64,000 nucleotides of DNA, from contig NZ_CP029255.1 in assembly GCF_003122385.1 (NCBI RefSeq), positions 5,270,001 to 5,334,000 of the forward strand, in the 5' to 3' direction. A model generated the notes under the pieces. The model ran no database searches, was not told the origin of the DNA, and saw nothing but the letters and a program-made list of their open reading frames with translations. Source of the stretch: Flavobacterium crocinum (GTDB lineage Bacteria; Bacteroidota; Bacteroidia; Flavobacteriales; Flavobacteriaceae). Shown in pieces: positions 8,412 to 19,000 of the stretch (positions are counted from its first letter, which is position 1; each line of letters opens with the position of its first letter). The position numbers were made by a program, and so were the translations under genes.

Positions 8412-9136
8412 TGTCCTGAAATAATATAGGAGTTTGTTCCTGTTTTTCTAAGAAACCCAAACCTCACATTTCCTGCAGCACTTGTAAACTTTGCGCTTCC
8501 AGCAGCATTATAATTAATCGCTACCCCAGAAGCAGCTTGAATTGTAAGTGTAGCACCATTGTGAGCTTCTAAATTAATAGTTTCTCCTACAACCATACTT
8601 CCAAAATCAGCAGTTAACGTTAAAGTAGATGACGTTGTACATTCTATTGTATTGTTTACATCTGAAACTGCAATATTTCTTGACGAAGTAAAGGAAACAA
8701 TTGCAGCTCTAGTAGCTGTAGCTGTTGTTGAACCAGCAGTTTTAGCATATAAAGCAAAAGGCACACTCAAAAGCTGAGTAACTCCTGTAATATTATAGTT
8801 TGTTCCTCCTTTAACATCGACTTGAGTTTCTATAAAATAAGGACCTTTATCCCAAGCAATTTTACTAAAATCACCCGTAACAATTGTACCGGTTCCTATT
8901 TCAAGAGAAACCAAACCGTTTGCGTTTGTATTTACAGAATGTGTTTCCTGATAAACATTAGTTCCAGTTGCAGTACCTTGATGCACTATAATCTTAAGAC
9001 TAATTCTAGAGTTAACTACTAAACTATTATCCTGTGCTCGAATAATAGCTTGATAACTCATTTTTTCCGGTGACTGTGCAAATACCTTAAACGTAACAGA
9101 CACAAAAAATAACAAAAGGATATGTGCAAGTTTCAT
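8408..9136 (-). CDS. Secreted protein of the flavobacterial 'SYQAIIR' family, function unknown
   Basis: A 242-residue protein with a signal peptide ending around FAQ (residue 21). Residues about 25-135 carry a pattern I recognise from many Bacteroidota secreted proteins: SYQAIIR, then ANGLVSLEIGTG, then YFIETQVDVKGG and LLSVPFALYAKTA. These often sit before tail-fibre-like or collagen-like modules. The C-terminal 90 residues are beta-strand rich with no recognised domain. It is the middle gene of a three-gene set, 14 bp after the T9SS-sorted protein and overlapping the beta-helix gene by 4 bp. The three products probably act together at the cell surface. Confidence 0.7.
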   Translation of the reverse strand: MKLAHILLLFFVSVTFKVFAQSPEKMSYQAIIRAQDNSLVVNSRISLKIIVHQGTATGTNVYQETHSVNTNANGLVSLEIGTGTIVTGDFSKIAWDKGPYFIETQVDVKGGTNYNITGVTQLLSVPFALYAKTAGSTTATATRAAIVSFTSSRNIAVSDVNNTIECTTSSTLTLTADFGSMVVGETINLEAHNGATLTIQAASGVAINYNAAGSAKFTSAAGNVRFGFLRKTGTNSYIISGQ

Positions 9137-9150
9137 TATATTTTATTTTT

Positions 9151-9678
9151 TTAATTTTTAATTATTTTAAATGATTTCAAAATTTGGCTGTTATTATATA
9201 CTACTAATATATAGATAGACGGACTTAGATAATTGAAGCTGACTTGTGCTTCTGTTTGATTTATTACATTTTGTTTCAAAAGTCTGCCCTGTATATCGTA
9301 AAGCTTATAAGATTTTTGTCCTTCGAGCTCCAGACCGGTCATACTTATGTTAACATAATCAATTGTAGGATTTGGGAAAGCAACTATTTGTGTTGTAGGT
9401 TTTTCGATATCTGGGGTATCTAACGAACTGTCTTTTTCCTGATGTTGTATACCTTGCGCTACATTGTAAACAGATTCTACACCTATATAGGTATAAAAAA
9501 CTTGTCCTATAGAATAAGTTACCGTTCCGGAGCTACCCGTTGCACTGCTTCCAGACGGAATAATCGTTTCCATTATTTCATTAGAACTAGGGGGAGTGGT
9601 TTGGCAAATTCCTACAAAAGGAATCAATAACATAGTTACTATTAGTAGGTTGATATTTTTTAATTTCAGATACTTCAC
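9151..9678 (-). CDS. T9SS type A sorting domain-containing protein
   Basis: A 175-residue exported protein. The signal peptide is near residues 8-25 (LLIVTMLLIPFVGICQ). The last 75 residues form a type A sorting domain: AFPNPTIDYVNIS, then YKLYDIQGRLL, then SIYILVVYN and a basic end. Such domains direct cargo through the type IX secretion system, which then removes the domain. The mature part is only about 70 residues (including SSGTVTYSIGQVFYT), so it looks like a small surface or secreted protein with no recognised activity. The start is a GTG at 9676-9678. A -7 element TAATTTTG (9712-9719) lies just upstream, which makes this the first gene of the operon. Confidence 0.85.
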   Translation of the reverse strand: MKYLKLKNINLLIVTMLLIPFVGICQTTPPSSNEIMETIIPSGSSATGSSGTVTYSIGQVFYTYIGVESVYNVAQGIQHQEKDSSLDTPDIEKPTTQIVAFPNPTIDYVNISMTGLELEGQKSYKLYDIQGRLLKQNVINQTEAQVSFNYLSPSIYILVVYNNSQILKSFKIIKN

Positions 9679-9711
9679 AGTTGTATTTTATTCGCTATTT
9701 GTTTAATACTG

Positions 9712-9719
9712 CAAAATTA
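9712..9719 (-). promoter_or_regulatory. -7 promoter element of the exported-protein operon
   Basis: TAATTTTG on the minus strand matches the Bacteroidota TAnnTTTG -7 box. It lies 34 bp upstream of the GTG start at 9678. A good TTG at the -33 position was not found, so only the -7 half is supported. Confidence 0.45.
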
Positions 9720-10581
9720 TTTAATTTCAAAAAATAATCGATAAAAATAATAATAATTCCGATTAACTACCTGAATTACATTGTTTTAATAACTTTTTAC
9801 TTACATTTAAAATGTTAAATTTATTTTTTAATTCTTAATAAGAACTTAAAATAGATCTATAGTATATTTTTATTTTAAAGTGTAAAGATTAAATATTTTT
9901 GGCTTAGGTCTAAACTGGTTTGTACTACTAAAATAACGCCTGTTTATTTTATAAATTATAATACGATAAGTTTTTTATTTAATCTTTAATACGGGGCTGT
10001 ATATTTTTTCTATTTCTCAATTATAAGGGGCTTTAATAATTGATTCTTCATTCAAACAACAAAATTATATCTTGTTATTAGTCAAAGACATAGAGATTGC
10101 AAAATTAATTAAATATTTTACAATGCCTAAACTTAGCAAAACTTATTTCGCTAAAAAATAAACTTTACAGAACAGATTTGTATAAAAAATCTAAAAAAAA
10201 GCGATTGATAAATCAAAAACAAGTTTCAAAATTCTTTGTCAATTTTTTAATAAAATTTGCCTTATACAATTTAAAATATGCTATTCATCGAGAATAATAG
10301 CTTTATATAGAATATGCAAGATTTACTGAAAAAAAATTCCTTTTTTTGATCATCTTATTGAAGAATAAGCGATAAATACCATTTTAATACCGAGCCAAAA
10401 TAAAAGCCAAAACCAATTAAAATTCTTATACCTATTTATTGACAAAGCTGTTAATTGTAAATAAAAATACAATTATCCATAATTAAAAAGCTAAATAACA
10501 AAACCTTGCAGTAGATTCTGTTTTTAGTTTAAACGCTGATTTTATCACATTATTTTGCTCAACAATTTTAACACCCTTAAA
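9720..10581. other. Long intergenic region upstream of the biosynthetic gene cluster
   Basis: About 860 bp of AT-rich DNA between divergent genes with no credible coding region. It should hold the promoter of the NRPS-PKS operon. The nearest -7-like sequence is TTATTTTG just before 10558, only about 24 bp ahead of the ATG, and I do not see a convincing -33 partner. No riboswitch or regulator site was recognised. Confidence 0.5.
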
Positions 10582-13500
10582 ATGAAAAGACCTAATAAAA
10601 ATAGTTTAGACAACGAGGTAAATTGGAAAAACATGAGTTATCCTCAAAATGCATTGCACGAGCTTTTTACAAAACAAGCTGAAACAACTCCAAATTCAAT
10701 AGCACTTGAATTTGAAAATGTAAAATTTACCTATAAAGAATTGTCTCAGACAGTAAATCAAATAGCTAATTATTTCTTAGTTAAAGGTTTATCTTCCGGA
10801 CAAGTAGTTGCTGTATCTATGGAACGTGGTTCCAATTTAATTGCTTCTTTATTAGCAATTTTGCAATGTGGAGCTACTTACTTACCATTAGATCCAAAAT
10901 TTCCAAGCGAACGTTTAGAATTTATGCTTGAAGATTCTGAAACTAGTTTTTTACTAACTACAAGATCCCTTTCAGATTCATTACCAAAAAGTTCTTCAAC
11001 TATACTTATAGAAGATATATTGTCTTCACTCAATCAATATCCGGTTACACCATTATCTATTTCAGTTGCAAATAATTCTGCAGCTTATATGATGTATACG
11101 TCAGGATCAACTGGAAAACCTAAAGGAGTAACTGTTACACATAAAAATTTAGTAAACTTTCTATACAGCATGGCAATTGAGCCAGGCATCAATCCAGAAG
11201 ATAAGTTATTATCAATTACTACAATTTCTTTTGATATTGCTGGTTTAGAATTATTTCTACCTTTAATTACTGGCGCAACAGTGCTTTTTGCAGATTATGA
11301 AACCACTCGTGATGGACAACTTTTACTGAAGCTTTTACAAGAAAAAGAAATTACAATACTACAAGCCACTCCTACTACATGGCAAATGCTGCTTGATTCG
11401 GGATGGGAAAAACGTTTACCTTTAAAAGCTCTTTGCGGAGGCGAAGCAATGCCTTTAAACCTTGCTCGTCAATTAACTTTAAAATGTGAATCGCTTTGGA
11501 ATATGTACGGTCCAACTGAAACTACAATTTGGTCTGCCGTTAAAGAGGTTAAAAATGATGATGAATTAATTACAATTGGCCTTCCTATTGCAAATACTCA
11601 AATTTATTTATTAGACGAAAATGGTCAAAGTGTCGAATCTGGAGCTATAGGTGAAATTGTTATTGGCGGAGACGGAGTCGCAGAAGGTTACTGGAAACGT
11701 CCGGAACTTACAGCTGAAAAATTTATTCCTGATACATTTTCAACAAATCCAAACGCTATCCTTTACCGCACAGGTGACTTAGGCAAATTATTGTCAAATG
11801 GAGAATTTCAATGTTTAGGCCGTATAGATCATCAAGTAAAAATTAGAGGCCATCGTATTGAATTGGGTGAAATTGAATCAACACTAAATACCCTTTCAGG
11901 AATTAAACAATCTGCTGTTATTGTAAGTAATCATCTTGGAAATGAAGATAAACTTGTAGCTTACCTAAAATCCGGGGAGCAATTTCAGGATGAAAAACAA
12001 ATTCATGAGGCACTTTCCAAAATATTGCCAGAAATATTACTGCCTTCAAAATATATTTGGGTAGATGAATTTCCAATAACGCCAAATGGAAAAATTGACA
12101 AAAAGAACTTACCAGTTCCTGAATACAATAGACCAGATTCTGCACCTCTTTTCAAAAAACCAACAACAGAATTAGAAAAAGAAATTGCTAAAATCTGGAG
12201 CGAAGAATTAAAAATAGCAAGCATTGGTATTGATGATGATTTTTTCGATTTAGGAGGAAGCTCTGTTCTTGCACAAAAAGTAACGACTTTAATGAGGCAG
12301 CAATTATCTAAAGAAGTACCTGTTTCAAAAATTTATATTCATCCAACTATTAAAGAATTGGCAGCAACTCTAGAAGACAACAATAACGAAAACAATAATA
12401 ATGAAGAACCATTTACATTAAAAAATACAAATGATAAAACAGCTTCATCAGACATTGCAATAATTGGTATGGCGGGAAGATTTCCCGGCTCTGATACAAT
12501 TGATGAATTATGGGAAAATCTTAGAGATGGAAAAGAAACAATCTCTTTATTTACCAAAGAAGAATTAGATATTAGTTTACCCGAAAGCCTTCGCAATGAT
12601 CCTTTATATATAGCTGCAAGAGGGATTCTGCCTTCTGCTAAAACATTTGACGCTGCTTTCTTCGGATTAAATCCACAATTGGCTGCCGCAATGGATCCGC
12701 AAATAAGAATATTTTTAGAGATTTCTTACGAAGCTTTAGAACAATCTGGTCACTTGCCTAAACATTATAAAGGAACTATTGGAGTATATTCAGGAAGTGA
12801 AATTAATTCTTATTATGAAAATAATATTTTTTCCAACAACGAATTAAAAAGTGCAGTAGGTGAATTACAAATCTATACTGTAAATGGTAAAGATTTTATT
12901 GCGCCCCGAACCTCTTATCATTTAAATCTAAAAGGACCTTCTGTTAGTGTTCACTCCGCTTGCTCAACTTCACTTTTAGCAATTGCAGAAGCTGTTAAAG
13001 CTATTCGTGCCGGAATGTGCGATGTTGCACTTGCTGGAGGATCAAGCGTTACAGCTCCTTTAAATAGCGGTCATCTATATGATGACGGTTTCATCAAGAG
13101 TCCGGATGGGTCTACAAGATCTTTTGAGGCTTCAGGAAAGGGGACTGTTTTTAGCGACGGAGCCGGAGTTGTTGTACTTAAAAGACTAGAAGATGCTGAA
13201 AAAGATGGCGATATTATTTACGGACTTATTAAAGGAGTTGGAGTAAACAATGACGGAGGTGACAAAGGAAGTTTTATGGCTCCAAGTGCTAAAGGACAAG
13301 CCGGTGCAATTATTAATGCTTTTAATGACGCTCAAATATCTCCTTCTACAATTAGCTACATGGAGGCACACGGAACCGCCACTCCAATTGGTGACCCTAT
13401 AGAAATTGAAGGTCTTAAAATAGCTTACGGCAAACAAGAAAAAAACAACTTTTGTGCACTAGGTTCTATAAAAAGCAACATGGGGCATACCACAGCAGCA

Positions 13501-15927
13501 GCTGGAGTTGCAGGATTGATTAAGATATTGCTGGCAATGCGTTATAAAAAAATTCCGCCAATGGTAAATTTCTCAAAACCAAATCCAAATATAGATTTTG
13601 ACAACAGTCCATTTTTCATCAACAATACCTTAATAGATTGGAACGCAGAAGGTAAAAGAAGAGCTGGTGTAAGTTCATTCGGAATTGGAAGTACAAATGT
13701 TCATGCCATTGTAGAAGAATACGAAGCAAAACCAATTCCATCTTCAACTTCGCGTCCATTTCAACTTTTAATGTGGTCTGCAAAAAACCAAAATAGTTTA
13801 CTTGGTTATGAAAATGCTCTTGGTCATTTTATAGATAAATCAAGAGATCTTTCTTTGGCAGATATTGCTTATTCATTAAATACAACAAGAGACGAGTTTA
13901 ACCACCGAAGCTTTTTAATCTCAAATTCTACAGATGATGCCGCTGAAAAATTACTTTGTTTAAAAGCAAAAACTACCAAATCATCCGTTTTAAAAAATGT
14001 ACCTTCTGAAATAGGATTTTTGTTTCCAGGCCAAGGATCTCAATATGTGCAAATGGGTAAAACGCTTTACGATAACGAAAAAGTATATCGCGATGCTGTA
14101 GACAAATGTGCCGAATTACTGATGGACGAATTAAAATTAGACATTCGTGATATCATCTATCCAAAGGTTAAATGTAATGAAGCCGAGGAACAGTTGAAGA
14201 ATACTCGATTAACACAACCTTCATTATTTGTGACAGAATATGCTTTGTCTCAATTATGGATGAGCTGGGGAATAAAACCAACTTTTCTTTGTGGTCATAG
14301 TATTGGTGAATTTGCTGCTGCACATTTAGCCGGAATTTTAAGTTTAAAAGATGCATTACATATAGTAACAGTTAGAGGAAAATTAATTAGTGAACTGCCT
14401 AGTGGATCTATGTTGATCGTTCGCGTACCAGTAAATCAGTTAAAAGAGTTAATGCCAGGCACACTTTCAATTGCTGCAATAAATTCAACTCAATTTTGTG
14501 TTGTTTCTGGAACCAAAGAAGATATTTCAGCTTTCAACCAAGAACTTGACGCTAAAGAGATTCCTAATAAATTACTGAATACAAGTCATGCTTTTCACTC
14601 TTTTATGATGGAACCAATTTTAGATGACTTTAAAAAAGAATTAGAAAAAGTAAAACTAAACATTCCAAGATTGCCAATTATTTCGACAGCATCTGGTACA
14701 TGGCTTACAGATACTGAAGCAACAAGTACAACATATTGGGTAAATCAATTAAAAAGTACGGTACGATTTGCAGACGCAATGGATACTGCCTTTGAATTAG
14801 ATGATTTTATATTATTAGAAGTGGGTCCAGGACAAACTCTTACTACTTTAGCTCGTCAACAAGCTGCAGGCAAAATCATACCTGCTTTTACAAGTTTAAA
14901 TTTTCCTAAAGACGAAAAAGATAGTGAATATTCTACGCTATTAAATGCTTTAGGAGATTTATGGAGCAGAGGTGTTAATCCTGACTGGAAAGCTTTCTAT
15001 GGCGAACAAAAAAGACAAAAAATAGAATTACCAAGTTATGTTTTTGATCGTAAACATTGCTGGATTGATCCTGTAGAAACAATTCAAACAATAGCTATAC
15101 AAAAATCAATTGTTACCGATGCTATTGCAGCTCCGGTCCAAATTGAGAATAATAGTGTTGAAACAAATGATTCGAGAAAAGATTCCATTTTACTTGAAAT
15201 CTCAGAAATCATCAAAAATGCTTCAGGGATAATTTACGAATCTGATGCAATTGAAAATACTTTCTTAGAATTAGGATTAGATTCATTATCGCTTACACAA
15301 TTATCTGGAAAACTAAAAAAAGAATTCAATTTACCAATTACTTTTAGACAATTGAATGAAGCTTATTCAACACCATCTCTTTTAGCTGATTATATTGAAT
15401 TAAACCTTCCTGAAGAGCAATTAACTGCTAAAACAAAAGTGCTTGAAACAGTTCAAAGTCAAATCATTAATTCAAATATTACGTCAGCTGAAATTCAACT
15501 AGCCTCTCCTCAAAATCAAGTCTCATTAGAACAAATTGTACATCAAATTCAGCTTTTAAGTCAAAAAGTAGATCAATTACAAAATTACCAGACAGCTTCA
15601 GTAAACGGAAATGCTTCATTTGCAAATTTAAAAGTAGAACATTTTGATACGGTTAAATTTAATAATGAATCACTAACGGAAAAAAATGGTTCTAACGGAC
15701 ATGTTAATGGAACCAATGGTTCTCATAAAAAAGAAAAAAACTTTGATATGTCAAAATTCAACGATAACGAAACATACCAAAACAATTCTTTTGAAAAAAA
15801 ATACATTATTAAAGCAGATGAACCGCCTGTACAAGGAAGTAAACTAGGACGAGATGAAAATGGAAATCCAGCATGGTTTATTGAAGACCCCAATCAAAAT
15901 GGAAATTTTGTAAAAATCAAACTGTAA
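10582..15927 (+). CDS. Hybrid NRPS-PKS, domains A-T-KS-AT-ACP (predicted glycine starter, malonyl extender)
   Basis: The preferred start is the ATG at 10582 (1781 residues); the frame extends to a TTG at 10555. Domains: adenylation about 23-511 (TSGSTGKPKG near 173), carrier T with Ser561 (LGGSS), ketosynthase about 625-1055 with Cys794, His930 and His969, acyltransferase from about 1142 with Ser1240 (GHSIG), ACP with Ser1568 (GLDSLS), then a coiled-coil and linker tail. There is no condensation domain at the front, so this is a starter module. My hand alignment to GrsA gives the specificity residues D-I-L-Q-L-G-M-I-W, close to the published glycine code. The AT has HAFH (1336-1339), the malonyl-type motif. 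No KR, DH or ER is present, so the added C2 unit should keep its keto group. All catalytic residues look intact. The next gene continues the line. Confidence 0.92.
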   Translation: MKRPNKNSLDNEVNWKNMSYPQNALHELFTKQAETTPNSIALEFENVKFTYKELSQTVNQIANYFLVKGLSSGQVVAVSMERGSNLIASLLAILQCGATYLPLDPKFPSERLEFMLEDSETSFLLTTRSLSDSLPKSSSTILIEDILSSLNQYPVTPLSISVANNSAAYMMYTSGSTGKPKGVTVTHKNLVNFLYSMAIEPGINPEDKLLSITTISFDIAGLELFLPLITGATVLFADYETTRDGQLLLKLLQEKEITILQATPTTWQMLLDSGWEKRLPLKALCGGEAMPLNLARQLTLKCESLWNMYGPTETTIWSAVKEVKNDDELITIGLPIANTQIYLLDENGQSVESGAIGEIVIGGDGVAEGYWKRPELTAEKFIPDTFSTNPNAILYRTGDLGKLLSNGEFQCLGRIDHQVKIRGHRIELGEIESTLNTLSGIKQSAVIVSNHLGNEDKLVAYLKSGEQFQDEKQIHEALSKILPEILLPSKYIWVDEFPITPNGKIDKKNLPVPEYNRPDSAPLFKKPTTELEKEIAKIWSEELKIASIGIDDDFFDLGGSSVLAQKVTTLMRQQLSKEVPVSKIYIHPTIKELAATLEDNNNENNNNEEPFTLKNTNDKTASSDIAIIGMAGRFPGSDTIDELWENLRDGKETISLFTKEELDISLPESLRNDPLYIAARGILPSAKTFDAAFFGLNPQLAAAMDPQIRIFLEISYEALEQSGHLPKHYKGTIGVYSGSEINSYYENNIFSNNELKSAVGELQIYTVNGKDFIAPRTSYHLNLKGPSVSVHSACSTSLLAIAEAVKAIRAGMCDVALAGGSSVTAPLNSGHLYDDGFIKSPDGSTRSFEASGKGTVFSDGAGVVVLKRLEDAEKDGDIIYGLIKGVGVNNDGGDKGSFMAPSAKGQAGAIINAFNDAQISPSTISYMEAHGTATPIGDPIEIEGLKIAYGKQEKNNFCALGSIKSNMGHTTAAAGVAGLIKILLAMRYKKIPPMVNFSKPNPNIDFDNSPFFINNTLIDWNAEGKRRAGVSSFGIGSTNVHAIVEEYEAKPIPSSTSRPFQLLMWSAKNQNSLLGYENALGHFIDKSRDLSLADIAYSLNTTRDEFNHRSFLISNSTDDAAEKLLCLKAKTTKSSVLKNVPSEIGFLFPGQGSQYVQMGKTLYDNEKVYRDAVDKCAELLMDELKLDIRDIIYPKVKCNEAEEQLKNTRLTQPSLFVTEYALSQLWMSWGIKPTFLCGHSIGEFAAAHLAGILSLKDALHIVTVRGKLISELPSGSMLIVRVPVNQLKELMPGTLSIAAINSTQFCVVSGTKEDISAFNQELDAKEIPNKLLNTSHAFHSFMMEPILDDFKKELEKVKLNIPRLPIISTASGTWLTDTEATSTTYWVNQLKSTVRFADAMDTAFELDDFILLEVGPGQTLTTLARQQAAGKIIPAFTSLNFPKDEKDSEYSTLLNALGDLWSRGVNPDWKAFYGEQKRQKIELPSYVFDRKHCWIDPVETIQTIAIQKSIVTDAIAAPVQIENNSVETNDSRKDSILLEISEIIKNASGIIYESDAIENTFLELGLDSLSLTQLSGKLKKEFNLPITFRQLNEAYSTPSLLADYIELNLPEEQLTAKTKVLETVQSQIINSNITSAEIQLASPQNQVSLEQIVHQIQLLSQKVDQLQNYQTASVNGNASFANLKVEHFDTVKFNNESLTEKNGSNGHVNGTNGSHKKEKNFDMSKFNDNETYQNNSFEKKYIIKADEPPVQGSKLGRDENGNPAWFIEDPNQNGNFVKIKL

Positions 15928-16009
15928 AATCAGATCAGCAAAAGACATAACTAATAGTATAAATTGTCAATTCAAAATTGTTCAATTATCTTTTTAAAAT
16001 GGAATAATA

Positions 16010-19000
16010 ATGAAAAATCAATCTCAAATACAAACAGAAATGGAAACTGAAATTCAATTTAATCCATTTTCACCTGAAATCGAACGAGTGATACATACAA
16101 CGAATTCACAACAGGAAATATGGTCAGATTGTATTTTTGGAGGCAGTGATGCTAACAAAGCCTACAACCTGTCGGTATCTATCAAATTTAAAGGAAACTT
16201 AGTAACAGATATTTTTGAACGGGCTGTAAAAACTTTGATTCAGCGTCACGAAGGATTAAGATCTGTATTTAGTCCAGATGCGCGTTTTATGTGCATCTAT
16301 AAGGATTATCCTTTAGAGATTTCTCACAATGATTTTTCTGATCTTCCAGCTGCTGAAAAACAACCTGCAATAGAAAATTTAGTAAAAGAAGAAGTTAACA
16401 AACTTTTCGATCTTGTCAACGGACCTTTATTTAGAGTGAACCTGCTTAAAATTGATGATTTCGAATATCTGGCGATTTTAACCATTCATCATATTATTGG
16501 CGATGGATTGAGTATTGATGTTATTCTAGAAGAACTTGGCACAATTTATTCTGCCTATATCGAAAATAAAGAACCAGTATTACCTAAAGCCGAAAAATTT
16601 AGTGAATTTGCCGAAAAGGTAAATTCATTTATGGAGAGTAAAGAGTATAAATCTGTAGAAGACTTTTGGATCAATATCTATAAAGAATCAGTACCGACAA
16701 TGGAACTCCCTTTAGATTATAAAAGACCTTCTTTAAGAACCTACAATAGTAACAGAATTGATTTTCCTTTAGAGGACAGCATTATTAATGACTTAAAAAA
16801 TGTTGGTTTAAATTCAGGATGCAGTTTAGTTACTACTTTACTGGCAGCATTTGAAGTTTTTCTATCCAAAATTACTGGTCAAAATGATTTAGTAGTAGGT
16901 TTTCCTTCATCAGGAAATACTTTATACGACATGAGACAATTGATTGGGGATTGTGCAAATCTTCTTCCCTTGCGCACTAAAATAAATCCTGATATTAGTT
17001 TTACAGAATATTTAAAACAGCGAAATTTTGAGTTATTTGATGCCTATGAACATCAACAAGTTAGCTTTGGACATCTTTTAAAAAATTTTGGTGTAGCAAG
17101 AGATCCTTCAAGAATTCCGTTAGTACCTGTTGTATTTACAGTTGATTTGGCTCGAACAATAGAAAATGAATTTTCGTATACAGGCCTAACACATAGCTTT
17201 AAACCAAATCCGAGACAATATGGAACTTTTGAAATTCAACTTCATATTTTTAGAGCCAAAGATGGCCCGTCATTTCAATGGCTATATAATACGACACTAT
17301 TTAAATCAGAAACGATAAATCAAATGATGAATTCTTTTAAAGAAATAATTCAAAAAGTAACATCAAATGCAAATAACCCTCTATCCGATTTAATTGGTGG
17401 TAATTATTCAGCAGAATATAATGAGTTAAACAGTACAGAAATGTCATATCCAAATGTAACCCTAACAGAGTTGTTAAGTATACAAGCGGAATCTACACCT
17501 AACAATATAGCCTTACAATTTCATGAAGCAAAAACTACTTATTTTGAATTAAGCCAAAAGGTAAATCAATTAGCCCACTATCTCAAAGCTCAAGACGTTA
17601 AACCTGGCGATTTTATTGCAGTATCTTTTCCAAGAAGCCCAGAACTTCTTTATACTTTATTAGCAATAATGCAATGTGGCGCAGCTTATTTGCCATTAGA
17701 TCCCGAATATCCTAAAGATCGTTTGGAATTTATGCTAAATGACTCCGACGCAAAAATTTTATTAACCAGTAAAGAATTATTTGCACACTTACCATCGTGG
17801 TCTAAAATGTTATTTATAGAAGATGCAATGGACACCTTAAAGGAATATTCTACAGCACCTCTTCCTTTTATTGATAACACAGAAAGTAACGCCTATATAC
17901 TTTATACATCTGGATCAACAGGTAATCCAAAAGGAGTTCCTATCACTCATAAAAACCTGGTTAATTTTCTATGCAGTATGGCAATAGAACCAGGTCTAAA
18001 TGAGAACGACAGATTACTTTCTATCACAACAATCTCATTTGATATCGCAGGTTTAGAATTATATCTTCCTTTAATTAAAGGAGCTACATTAATCTTAGCC
18101 GATCAAGAAACAGCTAGAGATGGAAGACTTCTATTAGACTTAGTAAAAACAGAAAAAATTAACTTCTTACAAGCTACACCAACAACATGGTCAATGCTTC
18201 TTGATTCCGGATGGTCTGAAAAATTACCTATAAAAGCATTATGTGGTGGCGAAGCAATGCCGGTAGATCTTGCTCGAGAACTTATAGCTAAATGTGACAC
18301 TCTTTGGAACGTATATGGACCAACAGAAACTACAGTCTGGTCTTCATTAAAACAAATAAAAAATGCTGGTGAAATCATAACCATAGGAAAACCAATAGCT
18401 AACACACAAATCTATTTAATTGATGAACAAAGTCAGCTTGTTGCACCGGGAAACATCGGAGAAATTATAATTGGCGGTGATGGTGTTGCAAAAGGGTATT
18501 GGAACAGACCTGAACTAACAGCTGAAAAATTTATCAAAAACAATATTACTGCCAATGAACAAGAAATACTTTATCGTACAGGAGATTTAGGAAAATTACT
18601 TCCTAATAACGAAATAGAATGTCTAGGACGTTTAGACCAGCAAGTAAAGATCAGAGGGCATCGTATTGAACCGGGCGAAGTAGAACAAGCACTTCTGTCT
18701 CTTGATGGCATAAAATCAGCTGTAGTACTGGCTGATGAAAATTTTCTAATTGCCCATATTGTACCTGATTCAGAAATAGAAGAAGCACAAACTAAAATTC
18801 CTTTATGGCGTGAAAGTTTAGCAGCAAAACTACCGGTACAATTAATTCCTCATGATTTTAATTTAATAGAAAAGATTCCAACAACTCTTAACGGAAAAAT
18901 AGACCGAAAAGCACTATCACAATATAAAGTCAATAAAAAAATAACATATACTGCACCACGTACTGAGGAAGAAAATATAGTCGCAACTATTTGGAAAGAA

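Noticed and set aside
10555..10581. TTG start for the NRPS-PKS gene
   Set aside because: The ATG at 10582 is nine codons later, and a -7-like box lies at the TTG itself.
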